NCBI GenBank assembly: GCA_021650895.1
Contig: CP091278.1
Span: forward strand, 835,659 to 899,658
Reading direction: 5' to 3'
DNA: 64,000 nt
Source of the DNA: Candidatus Jettenia sp.
Lineage (GTDB): Bacteria; Planctomycetota; Brocadiia; Brocadiales; Brocadiaceae
Part shown: one piece after another, positions 17,246 through 26,232 of the stretch
How the letters are laid out: every line of letters starts with the position of its first letter
How positions within the stretch are numbered: the stretch's first letter is position 1
Notes under the pieces: model-generated
Seen by the model: the letters and a program-made list of their open reading frames with translations, nothing else
What the model was told of the DNA's origin: nothing
Database searches by the model: none
Position numbers and translations under genes: made by a program

Positions 17246-18994
17246 TTGCTCAATATACCTATAAAAAGACAATTCCTGATACTTTCATTACTAGCTACTA
17301 TTCCGTTAGCATGCAGAACCCCTCATTATACAAAGATTGAGAATAAAACAAAAAGGGGATATCTGACTTCAGCTACCGATAAGATTTCAGGTGCAAATAC
17401 GCCAGAACAACATAAGGTAATGGGTATTTCTTATTTTAAGAAAGGAATGGTAGATGAATCTTTAGAGGAATTGAAACTTGCTTCTGAGAAAATACAAGAA
17501 GATGCTGAATTGCATCATTATCTGGGAAAGATCTATTATGAGAATAACAAACCAGATGAAGCAATTGCAGAGCTCCTTGCTGCCATTTCTTACTATAAGA
17601 TAACGCAGACGGTAGAAAAGGCAGATGCTTACAATGACCTCGGTTTAGCATACAAAGATAAAGATGCGTTCTCAGAATCTCTCACAGCTTTTAAAGAAAG
17701 CCTCGAATTGAACCCTTCAGCTACTGATACAAACTACCATGTGGGATTGCTCTACTATAAGAAAAATATGCTTGATGATTCCATTACCTATCTTAAAAAG
17801 TCGATCAAACTTGATCCGAAAAATGCAGATGCCCATTTCACACTCGGATTGGTATACTACACAAAAACTCTCTATGATAAATCAACAAGTGAGTTTAAAC
17901 AAACTATCGAATTGAATCCCAAGGATGCAGAGGCACACAATTATCTTGGCTTGCTTTATTACCAACAAGGAGCTCTTGAAGAATCGATCGCTGAGCACAA
18001 GGCTGCAATCCTTTCGGATCAAAATTACCCCGACGCTTATAATAATTTAGGCATTGCCCTTTATACAAAAAATAATACCAAAGATGCGATAGACGCCTTT
18101 AAAAAAACACTGGAACTACAACCAGACTTTGCTGAAGCCCACTTCAATCTCGGTCTCATCTACAGTGAAGAAAATAAAACTAAAGAGGCTGTATCCTCTC
18201 TGGAACAGGCAATTAAACTTAATCCCAAAATTGCCGAAGCCCATTTTACCTTAGGAGAGATTTACACAAAAAATGATATGCAGGAAGAGGCATTATCCGA
18301 ATATAAAAAGGCTATTGATAGCAAACCTGACTATGCGGAGGCATATTATAATTATGCTGAACTTAATGCTACAAAGGGGATGCATGATAAATCCATCGCT
18401 GCCTGGAGTAAAACCATTGAATTAAATCCTAACAATACTGATGCTTACTTTAATTTAGGAATAGCGTACTATAATCAGGGAAATCTTGACAAGGCTATCT
18501 CTTTATGGATCAAGGTTATTGAAATCAATCCAAATGATTATGATGCCCTGATAAATCTTGCAGATGCATATAATGCAAAAGGTTTAATAGACAAAACTAT
18601 ACAAACATGGGAGAAGATTACCGAGGTTTATCCAAACCATGCGGAGTTATACTATAAATTAGGCAATGCCTATACAAAGAAAAATATGTATAACACTGCC
18701 ATTGTCCAGTGGGAAAAGGCAATAGAGATCGACCCTAACCTTGTGAACGCTTATTATAACCTCGGACTCACTTACCAAAAGATTGGTAAATGGGATGATG
18801 CTATTGAGGCATATAAAAAAGTTTTAGATATTAACGCAGATGATATTGATGCACACAGGAATCTAGGACTCCTTTACAAGGAAAAGGATATGCACGTCGA
18901 GGCCGAATCAGAATTTGCCATTTATAAGATGTTGAAATCTACCCAGTCATCCATAAGCATACCTGAATACGAAAAAGAAACATCTTTTCGGTAA
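17246..18994 (+). CDS. TPR-repeat lipoprotein
   Basis: A 582-residue protein made almost wholly of about 15 TPR units from residue about 50 to 570, with repeated signatures such as AEAHFNLGLIYSEENKTKEA and DAYNNLGIALYTKNN. The N-terminus is a lipoprotein signal with lipobox LACR (Cys near residue 23), so it is expected to be membrane-anchored outside the cytoplasm. The start is a TTG with aagg 7 bases upstream; no in-frame ATG precedes the lipobox. It stands alone. TPR arrays mediate protein-protein contact; its partner is not evident. Confidence 0.85.
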   Translation: MLNIPIKRQFLILSLLATIPLACRTPHYTKIENKTKRGYLTSATDKISGANTPEQHKVMGISYFKKGMVDESLEELKLASEKIQEDAELHHYLGKIYYENNKPDEAIAELLAAISYYKITQTVEKADAYNDLGLAYKDKDAFSESLTAFKESLELNPSATDTNYHVGLLYYKKNMLDDSITYLKKSIKLDPKNADAHFTLGLVYYTKTLYDKSTSEFKQTIELNPKDAEAHNYLGLLYYQQGALEESIAEHKAAILSDQNYPDAYNNLGIALYTKNNTKDAIDAFKKTLELQPDFAEAHFNLGLIYSEENKTKEAVSSLEQAIKLNPKIAEAHFTLGEIYTKNDMQEEALSEYKKAIDSKPDYAEAYYNYAELNATKGMHDKSIAAWSKTIELNPNNTDAYFNLGIAYYNQGNLDKAISLWIKVIEINPNDYDALINLADAYNAKGLIDKTIQTWEKITEVYPNHAELYYKLGNAYTKKNMYNTAIVQWEKAIEIDPNLVNAYYNLGLTYQKIGKWDDAIEAYKKVLDINADDIDAHRNLGLLYKEKDMHVEAESEFAIYKMLKSTQSSISIPEYEKETSFR

Positions 18995-19068
18995 ATAATT
19001 CGCTGGTTCAATCGAAAGTAATTGAGCAACAATGGGGTAGGTAAAACTCACTACAATTTATCTAAAAT

Positions 19069-20712
19069 TTACAAGCTATCTGCAACAGGCTTTACCGGCA
19101 AAACTATTGAAAATTTCGCAAATTCTCCTTCTACACTATCAATAATAAATTTGCCACCGTGAGCAGTAACGATACCATGGCTTACGCTTAAACCTAATCC
19201 CGTTCCTTTATCTCTCGGTTTTGTGGTAAAAAATGGATCCATTACTTTATGTACTATATGAGCAGGTATACCGATACCATGATCATAAAACGTGATTTTT
19301 ACATAGGGATAATTATTTAACATTATCTCTTCACCTAAGATTTCAAGAATCTTATTATCATGCATTTTCGGATATTTTTGGTTCAGGGCATCAGGTATAC
19401 CGATACCATGATCATAAAACGTGATTTTTACATAGGGATAATTATTTAACATTATCTCTTCACCTAAGATTTCAAGAATCTTATTATCATGCATTTTCGG
19501 ATATTTTTGGTTCAGGGCATATCGTGCATTACTTATGGTGTTTAAGAAAACCTGTTGTATTTGATGTGGGTTTGCAACTATTTTTGGCAGGTTCTTTGGA
19601 ATATTCACCTTTATCTGAATACCCTCTTTTTGCAATTGAGCCTTTGTCAGTATAAGCGTATCAGACAGGATTGTATGCATGCAAACATCGCTCTTTTTTT
19701 CTTTTGTATCACTTGGCCTGGAAAAAGAAAGAAGGCTGTGCACTATGCCGGCAACACGATCGCCTTCCTTGATAATTCGTCTGGCAAGATCTTGTTCGCT
19801 ACTCCCTTCGTTGCTTTCATTAAACAATATTTGGGCACAATTGATAATACCATTTATAGGATTATTAATCTCATGAGCTACTCCTGCCGCCAGTTCACCT
19901 AATGATGCTAAATGCCTGGAGCGTTCAGCCTCCCTTGATAATAATACCTTTTCAGTAATATCCCAGAAAATACCTGATATTCCAATAATATCACCCTTTT
20001 CATCTTTCATAGGGGTTTTCACCATACGGATAATCAATTCTTGTCCATCTTTGATATACTTCTCTTCCCTATCCTCAGCCTGTCCTGATTCTATAACCCT
20101 TTTATCTCCTGCCCGATATTTTTCAGCAAGCTCCTTAGGGAAAAACTCATAATCTGTCTTTCCATAGATTTCATCTGGTCTGATGTGCAAATCCTTAGCT
20201 AAACTTTCATTACAGGATACATACATTAAATTTTTATCTTTATAAAATATCCTTTGGGGAAGATTTTCAAGTAACAATCTATATCTGCTCTCATTCATAC
20301 GGAGTAATTCCTCTGCTTGCCTTTGATTCATCCGTTCCTCTGCCTCGCTTAATGATCGCTCAATGGAAGCAACCAGCGATGTCAGATTATTCTTTCTCAC
20401 ATAATCTAGAGCGCCAGCTTTCATGTATTCTACCACTACGTCTCCACTTATAACACCTGATATGATAATAAATGGTAGATCCATTTTACTTAATTGCAAT
20501 TGCATCAGTGCACCAATTCCACTGAAAAATGGCATGGAATGTTCAGAAAGGACAACATCCCATGCTTGCCTTTCAAGTTCCATCTTCATTGCTGAAGCTG
20601 TTTCAACCCTTTCAAATATCGGATCATAGCCACCTCGTCTCAATTCACAAAGCACTAAATCAACATCATGTAATGAATCATCGACAATTAAAACACGAAG
20701 CGGCTTACCCAT
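19069..20712 (-). CDS. Receiver-PAS-histidine kinase with internal duplication
   Basis: A cytoplasmic signalling kinase of 547 residues with no membrane segment. Order: receiver domain (1-125), PAS with PAC (about 141-257), HisKA with phospho-acceptor His281 in AAGVAHEINNP, and HATPase (about 385-540) with PFFTTKPRDKGTGLGLSVS. Two oddities. The receiver's phospho-acceptor Asp is Glu57 (VVLSEHSMP), although Asp11/Asp12 and Lys107 remain. And 43 residues of the HATPase, from ALNQKYP through the DHGIGIP ATP-lid motif, are exactly duplicated in tandem, which should disturb the fold. No partner regulator gene adjoins it. Confidence 0.88.
   Translation of the reverse strand: MGKPLRVLIVDDSLHDVDLVLCELRRGGYDPIFERVETASAMKMELERQAWDVVLSEHSMPFFSGIGALMQLQLSKMDLPFIIISGVISGDVVVEYMKAGALDYVRKNNLTSLVASIERSLSEAEERMNQRQAEELLRMNESRYRLLLENLPQRIFYKDKNLMYVSCNESLAKDLHIRPDEIYGKTDYEFFPKELAEKYRAGDKRVIESGQAEDREEKYIKDGQELIIRMVKTPMKDEKGDIIGISGIFWDITEKVLLSREAERSRHLASLGELAAGVAHEINNPINGIINCAQILFNESNEGSSEQDLARRIIKEGDRVAGIVHSLLSFSRPSDTKEKKSDVCMHTILSDTLILTKAQLQKEGIQIKVNIPKNLPKIVANPHQIQQVFLNTISNARYALNQKYPKMHDNKILEILGEEIMLNNYPYVKITFYDHGIGIPDALNQKYPKMHDNKILEILGEEIMLNNYPYVKITFYDHGIGIPAHIVHKVMDPFFTTKPRDKGTGLGLSVSHGIVTAHGGKFIIDSVEGEFAKFSIVLPVKPVADSL
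19263..19520. repeat. 129-bp perfect tandem duplication inside the kinase gene
   Basis: Bases 19263-19391 are repeated exactly at 19392-19520. The unit is 43 codons, so the frame is kept. Its flanks differ, so the duplicated segment is exactly this length. Perfect identity means a very recent event or an assembly artefact. Confidence 0.95.
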
Positions 20713-21152
20713 TTTAAGTACCCTTCTGTAATAATAAGTTTCTGGTAAAATTATAGTATTCCAAGGATGAAATCGAACATATCATCAACAGAAAAAGACT
20801 ACCCGCCGGTCATTGTGAGGGTATTGTCCGAAGCAATCCCAAAGACAGAGATTACTTCGGAAAAATCCCTCGCAATGGCATTTTTAAGGATTCCGTATAA
20901 ACATAAGTAATTATTATAGTATCGAGACTAAAATTTACAAATTATTTTAAATACAACTGTTTGTAAAATTAAGTATTTGGTAAACTTGAATATTTATAAT
21001 TAACAATAAAGTTTTAGTCAAATTATTAATAAAAATGTGAACACGGTTAAATACATTTAGAGAAAGGAGGGTTTGCTATTTAAGATTGTATTGAGATATT
21101 AATTCGCATGTAATTAAATTAACAGGTATTTTTACAAGATGAGGTCAAATGT
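20713..21152. other. Gene-free stretch with one palindromic repeat
   Basis: About 440 bases between the divergent kinase and secreted-protein genes. Apart from the REP-like palindrome at 20811-20877 the rest is very AT-rich. The sequence aaaggagg at about 21063 lies 85 bases before the next start and does not serve a visible frame. Confidence 0.45.
20811..20877. repeat. REP-like imperfect palindrome
   Basis: The arms 20811-20837 and 20851-20877 (starting cattgtgaggg and ending ccctcgcaatg) pair over 27 bases with about five mismatches around a 13-base loop. Its higher GC than the surroundings and the cattgcgagg-like ends resemble dispersed intergenic repeats of many environmental bacteria. 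Confidence 0.6.
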
Positions 21153-21842
21153 ATGAAAAAACTGCTTATTACAATTTCTATTTGCTTATTATATCCGTCA
21201 ATTTCTCATTATACCCTGGCACAACAAGGTCAAAAAATTACACCCTCAGAAATCCTTGGGGAAAGAAGGGAATATTATTTCGATGATGATAAAGTTGATG
21301 AAATGCCCGCAGGATTCCAAAGTACGCTAACAGGCAAGGGTAAAGCAGGACGTTGGATGGTTATGAAAACAGAAAAAGCAACTTCGCCTGATAATGTAGT
21401 TGTACAAACCGGAACAGATGATACAGATTATCGTTTTCCACTTTTGATACTGGATAACCTATCCTATAAAGATCTCACGGTATTTGTAAGATTCAGAGCC
21501 GAAACAGGCAATGTTGCTCAGGCAGGCGGATTAGTCTTCAGATATAAAGATAACAACAACTATTATATACTCGGGGCAAACGCTTTGGAAAATAATGTCA
21601 GACTATATAAAGTTGTTAATGGAAGCCGGAAGCAAATCGGGGGCAAAAATACAAAAGTAACACCGAATGAATGGCATTTACTAAAAGCTGTTTGTAAGGA
21701 AGATAAGATTCAATGTTTTCTTGATAATACAAAGGTAATAGAGATAACAGATGATACCTTTGATAGTGGAAATGTAGGTATGTGGACAAAGTCCGACTCC
21801 TATACACTTTTTGATGATTTGGTAATCCAGGAAACCAAATAA
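21153..21842 (+). CDS. Secreted DUF1080/LamG-like beta-sandwich protein
   Basis: A 229-residue exported protein. Residues 1-24 are a signal peptide (KKLLITISICLLYP, cleavage after a LAQ-like site). Residues about 45-228 look like a concanavalin-like jelly-roll of the DUF1080 (3-keto-disaccharide hydrolase-like) or LamG type: YKDLTVFVRFRAETGNVAQAGG, LVFRYKDNNNYYILG, EWHLLKAVCKEDKIQCFLDN, GNVGMWTKSDSYTLFDDLVI. Such domains bind or process carbohydrate, but no catalytic residues can be assigned. It is a single gene followed by a strong hairpin terminator. Confidence 0.75.
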   Translation: MKKLLITISICLLYPSISHYTLAQQGQKITPSEILGERREYYFDDDKVDEMPAGFQSTLTGKGKAGRWMVMKTEKATSPDNVVVQTGTDDTDYRFPLLILDNLSYKDLTVFVRFRAETGNVAQAGGLVFRYKDNNNYYILGANALENNVRLYKVVNGSRKQIGGKNTKVTPNEWHLLKAVCKEDKIQCFLDNTKVIEITDDTFDSGNVGMWTKSDSYTLFDDLVIQETK

Positions 21843-21864
21843 ACACATTTAATCCGAAAAAATA

Positions 21865-21905
21865 GTAAAATCCCCCCTTTATAAAATCAACAAGGGGGAT
21901 TTTAC
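21865..21905 (+). terminator. Rho-independent terminator
   Basis: A G/C-rich stem (gtaaaatccccctt / aagggggattttac) with a short AT loop begins 23 bases after the secreted-protein stop. The arm's flanking A/T runs would provide a U-rich tail in either direction. Confidence 0.7.
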
Positions 21906-21971
21906 TACAGGATACAGAGAACCAGCCCATAAGGTAAATTTTATTATTGGTTTTCTTTATCGTAAAATTTT

Positions 21972-22607
21972 CTATGAGAAAAATGGATTATGCTGTTTTT
22001 CTTCGCCTATGGTAGTAGGTAATCCATGCCCCGGATAGACAATTACGCTATCTTCCAAAGTAAATAGACAAGTTTTTATTGAGTTAATTATCTTAACATA
22101 AGAACCACCGTAGAGGTCTGTCCTGCCAATTGAGCCTGCAAAGAGCGTATCACCAACAAATACAGCATTATCTATGAGGAAACATACACTGCCAGGAGAA
22201 TGCCCTGGAGTATGAATAACCCGTAAGACCTCGTCTCCAAGAGGAATTTCTTCATTATCTACCAGTGGCCTATCTACTGCTGGTAGGGGAATAGAGGGCA
22301 TTCCAAATGTATTTGTCTGATCGTCCAGATAATTTAACAGGGGTATATCCCCTGAATGAAGCAGGAATTTTGCACCGGTCGAATCTTGTAAAGATCTTAC
22401 TCCCCCCACATGATCAAAATGTGCATGGGTATTCAAAATATATTGCAAGGTAAGATTGTGCTTTTTTAAGAAATCGAGAATTTCCACTGGATTACCACCA
22501 GCGTCTATTACTATTGCATTATGGTCCTTCTTGGAACCAAGAATATAACAATTCACTTCAAGGGGACCGACTGTCAGCGTCTCAAAAATGATATTCTGTA
22601 ATTTCAT
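21972..22607 (-). CDS. Metallo-beta-lactamase-fold hydrolase (glyoxalase II-like)
   Basis: A 211-residue metallohydrolase. The metal ligands are all present: THAHFDHVGG (residues about 60-69), HTPGHSPGSV with its His (about 134-143), the bridging Asp in FVGDTLF (about 151-157), and the C-terminal His in VYPGHGLPT (about 195-203). Its size and motifs fit the YcbL/glyoxalase II-like group that cleaves thioesters such as S-lactoylglutathione. The substrate is not determinable from sequence. It is a single gene convergent with the secreted-protein gene. Confidence 0.85.
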   Translation of the reverse strand: MKLQNIIFETLTVGPLEVNCYILGSKKDHNAIVIDAGGNPVEILDFLKKHNLTLQYILNTHAHFDHVGGVRSLQDSTGAKFLLHSGDIPLLNYLDDQTNTFGMPSIPLPAVDRPLVDNEEIPLGDEVLRVIHTPGHSPGSVCFLIDNAVFVGDTLFAGSIGRTDLYGGSYVKIINSIKTCLFTLEDSVIVYPGHGLPTTIGEEKQHNPFFS

Positions 22608-23080
22608 TGATCAAAAAACTGTTTGTTCCTCAACATCGATATTAATAAGGCAATTTGTATTCTTATCTTATAGAAAAACCCATACTAAATTACATTGTTC
22701 TTGTGAAGATTTTTTTTATGAACTTAGGGGTATCTGATTTCGCTTGTAATATTCATTTGAATGAGTATGCTCTAGAAATAACTTATAATTCATATTTTTT
22801 ATCCATATCTCAAACTCTTGAAATTCTCTACTTAAAGTATGAGTGTACGTATGAATGTTAGAACTTGTAGTTTTTAAATTTTTCATAATAATCATAAAAT
22901 GTTTACCTACTTGTTAAGAAGAATAATAGTATTTATAATCTCCTAGCTGGCTATATAATAAGGTACAACAAAAATTATTCTGAAAAAAACATAAAAGATC
23001 CAATTAACGTTTTGTTTATTCAAATAAGCGGTTATTATACCAATTGCGAAGCAAGAAGGCAAAAAATTAAGATAATTTTT
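22608..23080. other. Gene-free stretch between divergent genes
   Basis: About 470 very AT-rich bases. It must contain the promoters of the metallohydrolase (-) and the Lon-like protein (+). No repeat, RNA gene or supported frame was found; a 68-codon plus-strand frame at 22655 lacks any family feature. Confidence 0.4.
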
Positions 23081-24001
23081 ATGAACTTTATTCCAAAACA
23101 ACATCTGGAAATTGGTAATTATATAAAATACATAGACGAGATTCTTCATAAATGTGATAAGGGAATTGAGTATTGTAAGATATGTCCTAACGAATTTGTA
23201 TGCGCAGAGTTAGAAAAAGATGACTTTGGATTAACAGGCTCAACTGTATCAGATATCCTGACTGCCATTCAATATGCTCTTAATAAAATCCCTGGCTTTT
23301 TAAACCCTGACAAGAGGGAGAATCTTAGGACACATATCAAGAACTATATAGATGAATCACCTATTCATGAACGAAACATTTGGGAAAATAGTATTCTCAA
23401 TATATTACTTGATAAAAAACTTGCCAATCAGTTCTATAAACCTGAAGCAAAAATAGGGAAAATTCGGACATTACTTACCTATAACGCCAAAATTAGTTTT
23501 TCTATCTACCTAACATGCCTCTATACAAATAATAATGACATTGTGCCAGAGACATTAAAGACTTTGCACTGCAGGTTTATCCCAAATAATACCATGATGG
23601 TAAATCAATTTGTACAAAGGAGATATACCGACATTATAATTCCCCCTGCGATGAATCACATAAAGTACTATCTTGAGAAAGAAATGAATGAAATATTAGA
23701 AAAGTGTGATAGAAACGATATAGGGCTTGCAACCGCTCTGTGCTACTATGCCGTACTTACAAAATCATTAATCCCGGAGAATATAGCGGTAACAGGTGGA
23801 TTGGATAGTCAAGGAAGGGTATTACCAGGAGCATCTCTGGATAGCAAAATAGAAACAGTCTTAAGGGAATTACATTTTATAGACAAGATCATCATCCCCA
23901 GGGGTTCATTATTGAGCATTCCTATTCCCGGTAATATACGTATAATTGAGGTAGGCGATCTCGAACAAGCAATAGACAGTGTCTTTAAAAATACTAGTTA
24001 A
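23081..24001 (+). CDS. Unknown protein with Ser-less Lon-like C-terminal domain
   Basis: A 306-residue protein from ATG 23081 (the frame is open to a TTG at 23012). The N-terminus has four Cys with spacing C-x6-C-x2-C-x5-C (residues 25-41), a possible metal site. Residues about 205-300 follow the Lon peptidase S16 domain: LATALCYYAVLTK, IAVTGGLDSQGRVLPG, LDSKIETVL, IIIPRG, IIEVGDLEQAI. The Lys of the Ser-Lys dyad is kept (LDSK), but the GPSAG segment with the catalytic Ser is replaced by CDRNDIG, with no Ser. It is thus likely a non-proteolytic relative. No neighbour gives a function. Confidence 0.65.
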   Translation: MNFIPKQHLEIGNYIKYIDEILHKCDKGIEYCKICPNEFVCAELEKDDFGLTGSTVSDILTAIQYALNKIPGFLNPDKRENLRTHIKNYIDESPIHERNIWENSILNILLDKKLANQFYKPEAKIGKIRTLLTYNAKISFSIYLTCLYTNNNDIVPETLKTLHCRFIPNNTMMVNQFVQRRYTDIIIPPAMNHIKYYLEKEMNEILEKCDRNDIGLATALCYYAVLTKSLIPENIAVTGGLDSQGRVLPGASLDSKIETVLRELHFIDKIIIPRGSLLSIPIPGNIRIIEVGDLEQAIDSVFKNTS

Positions 24002-24133
24002 TTCAATGTACATGTATAGGAAATTCAAGTCTGGAGTTTCTATAAACATTTCATCCCTATGGGGTTATTTTTCAAAAACTATAGTAATTCAAAAATGGAA
24101 CTGAACACAATGAGCCAGGATTTGATTCCATGA

Positions 24134-24188
24134 GCACGGACAAACCCTGTCCCTGTTCAAGACATACAGGAACAGGGTTTGTCCGTGC
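24134..24188. repeat. Long hairpin repeat
   Basis: Perfect 17-bp arms (gcacggacaaaccctgt / acagggtttgtccgtgc) enclose a 21-base loop. GC content is well above the surroundings. It is one of three hairpins packed in 24134-24456. Confidence 0.7.
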
Positions 24189-24241
24189 CACTCTATCATG
24201 ATAATATCCAGTTTCACCCTTTACATACAATAAAAGAGTAC

Positions 24242-24316
24242 GTAGGGCAACCCTTTAGGGTTGCTTACCCCCGTGGATGTTCAGACGGGGAAAGCAAGGC
24301 TAAAGCCTTGCCCTAC
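24242..24316. repeat. Palindromic intergenic repeat
   Basis: The ends are gtagggcaa and ttgccctac. Inside lie sub-palindromes ggcaaccctttagggttgc and gcaaggctaaagccttgc, and a ccccgt/acgggg pair, so the 75-mer folds as a cruciform. Such elements are typically present in many copies per genome and can be miniature mobile elements. Only one copy is in this window. Confidence 0.65.
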
Positions 24317-24426
24317 ATCGACTCCGTTTTTTCATAGGGAGAAAGGTAACCTCATATATTCACGTAAATATATAGTAAGAGAACAATGACTAGGAGTGTT
24401 TCTCTTTAAGATATCTATAGGTGAAA

Positions 24427-24456
24427 GCCGGTTCAATCAGGAACGATTGAACCGGC
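24427..24456 (-). terminator. Hairpin downstream of aldehyde dehydrogenase
   Basis: A perfect 12-bp stem (gccggttcaatc / gattgaaccggc) with a 6-base loop lies 21 bases beyond the stop of the minus-strand dehydrogenase. Only a short T run follows, so termination is likely but not certain. Confidence 0.6.
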
Positions 24457-24477
24457 GAGGTTGCATTTACTATTGAT

Positions 24478-25958
24478 TTATAATTTCACGGTTAATCCCT
24501 GAGCCATCTTAATTTCCATAGCATGGTTAACTGTCCAGGCCGTGCGATGCGTCACCACATCAATGAGTGTGCTGCCCGATGGCAATCCCGTTCCACTCTT
24601 TTTAACACCGCCAAAGGGTAAATGCACCTCTGCCCCGATGGTAGGCAAATTCACATAGCCAAGTCCGTATTCACAATCTTCCCGGATCCTTCTCGCCTTT
24701 CGATAATCTTCGGTAATTACGGCACAGGTAAGACCATAACCGGTATCATTATGAACCTCTATAGCCTCGTCAACATCTTTTACCGGAATAATGGCAACAT
24801 GTGGTCCGAAAACCTCCTCACGGAGTACACGGCTTTTCGGATTATTCTGCATGCGATATACAAAGGGAGACATAAAATAACCCTTTTTATACGGATTGTC
24901 CATAAGCCTTCCACCATCCAACAACACCTTTGCACCCTCTTTTTTAGCAAGTTCGTTGTATTGCGCAATCTTTTCCGTTGCTGCCTGATTGATTACAGGG
25001 CCCATAAATACAGATTCATCCAGAGGATCACCGATCTTTATCCTCTTTGTTATTTCAATAAACCTCTTTTCAAATTCCGTAAACACCTTCTCATGTACAA
25101 TTAACCGGCTTGCAGAGGTGCATCGCTGCCCTGAGGTCTTAAAGGCACTGATAACAGCCGCATTCACAGCAATATCCAGGCTGGCATCATCGAGCACAAT
25201 AAGTGCATTTTTCCTCCCATCTCGCAGGCAGCCATTTTATTATCAAACCCGGCGACAGTCCTCTTTATTTCTGCTCCCACAGCATTAGAACCAACGAACA
25301 GCACGACATGGGTATCCGGATGTTTCACTAACAGGTCTCCACAACTCCCATGTATGATATTAATCACACCTGGTGGGAAACCAGCCTTATGGGCATATTC
25401 GGCAATCACATTACCTACGCATGCCGTTTCCCGGGAAGGCTTAAGAATAACCGTATTCCCTTCCACTACCGATGGACAAACCAGCCACAGGGGAACAGCA
25501 AAAGGAAAATTCCATGCGGTAATCGCCGCAACAACCCCCTTTGGCTTTCTGCGCATGAAGGAATCTTTTTCCGGAATTTCCGAGTCAACCACATCACCAT
25601 GAGGCATCCTTACCGTGCCAAATACATATTGGGCCATGTGGATACCTTCTGTTACATCAGCACGGCTTTCTATGATTCCTTTTCCACACTCTTTTGCCAT
25701 TAAGCGGGCAATCTCTTCCCAATCTCTCTTAATCAACTGGGTAAACTCATCAAGATACTCACCCCGTTTAATCCGTGATAAATGCCTCCAGCTATCGTAA
25801 GCTGTTTGTGCAGCATTGACGGCATCATTTACATCCTTTTCAGATGAAAGCGGAAATGTCCCCAGCACTTCGTCAAAGTTAGCGGGACTCCTGCTCTCAA
25901 ACCGTTCACCAGAGGCCCCATCAACAAATGTCCCATTAATATAATTTTTCCCTTCCAT
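24478..25958 (-). pseudogene. Aldehyde dehydrogenase, split by one frameshift
   Basis: An NAD(P)-dependent aldehyde dehydrogenase. The upstream frame starts at ATG 25958 (aaaggagg upstream) with MEGKNYINGTFVDG and continues through WNFPFAVP and FVGSNAVGAEI to the Glu of EMGGK. There the frame ends wrongly in MHLLCSMM. One extra A in the A5 run (T5 at 25208-25212) would restore KNALIVLDDASLD and lead into the second frame with catalytic Cys in SGQRCTSASRL, EEVFGPHVAI and LPFGGVKKSGTG. The repaired protein is about 494 residues, normal for the family. Sequence suggests the semialdehyde or KGSADH-type branch; substrate unknown. A homopolymer indel makes sequence error likely. Confidence 0.85.
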
Positions 25959-26019
25959 GATCCTTTGAACCTCCTTTTGCGGTATTTGTAGAGGATTTAT
26001 TTTACATCTGAAATAATAA

Positions 26020-26087
26020 GCCACGAAAGCACGAAGACTCGAAGAAATATTTTTCTTTGTGCCTTAGTACCTTAGTGTCTTTGTGGC
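26020..26087. repeat. gccac-ended inverted repeat
   Basis: Left arm gccacgaaagcacgaagac and right arm gtaccttagtgtctttgtggc form an imperfect hairpin just upstream of the dehydrogenase. Related sequences occur at 28082-28128 and 63013-63238, so this is a dispersed family. Confidence 0.6.
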
Positions 26088-26232
26088 AAGCTTTGGGTTT
26101 CTGTAGCATTGAATACGAATAATCTCTTGAGTTTCAGAGAAGCGGCCTGTTTCTTCTCTTCATTCAACAGGAAGACATACATCAGATTCTATACTAATTT
26201 TATTTTAATTATCACAATTAGGCTAATAAAAG

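Noticed and set aside
17246-18994. TPR gene as a tandem DNA repeat
   Set aside because: The repeats are at protein level only; DNA units are too diverged to be a recent satellite.
22655-22861. 68-codon plus-strand frame in the metallohydrolase gap
   Set aside because: No ribosome-binding site, composition matches AT-rich noncoding DNA, no family features.
24242-24316. Palindromic repeat considered as another attC site
   Set aside because: It lacks gttrrry/ryyyaac cores at the ends and has near-perfect dyad symmetry throughout; it is a typical intergenic repeat.
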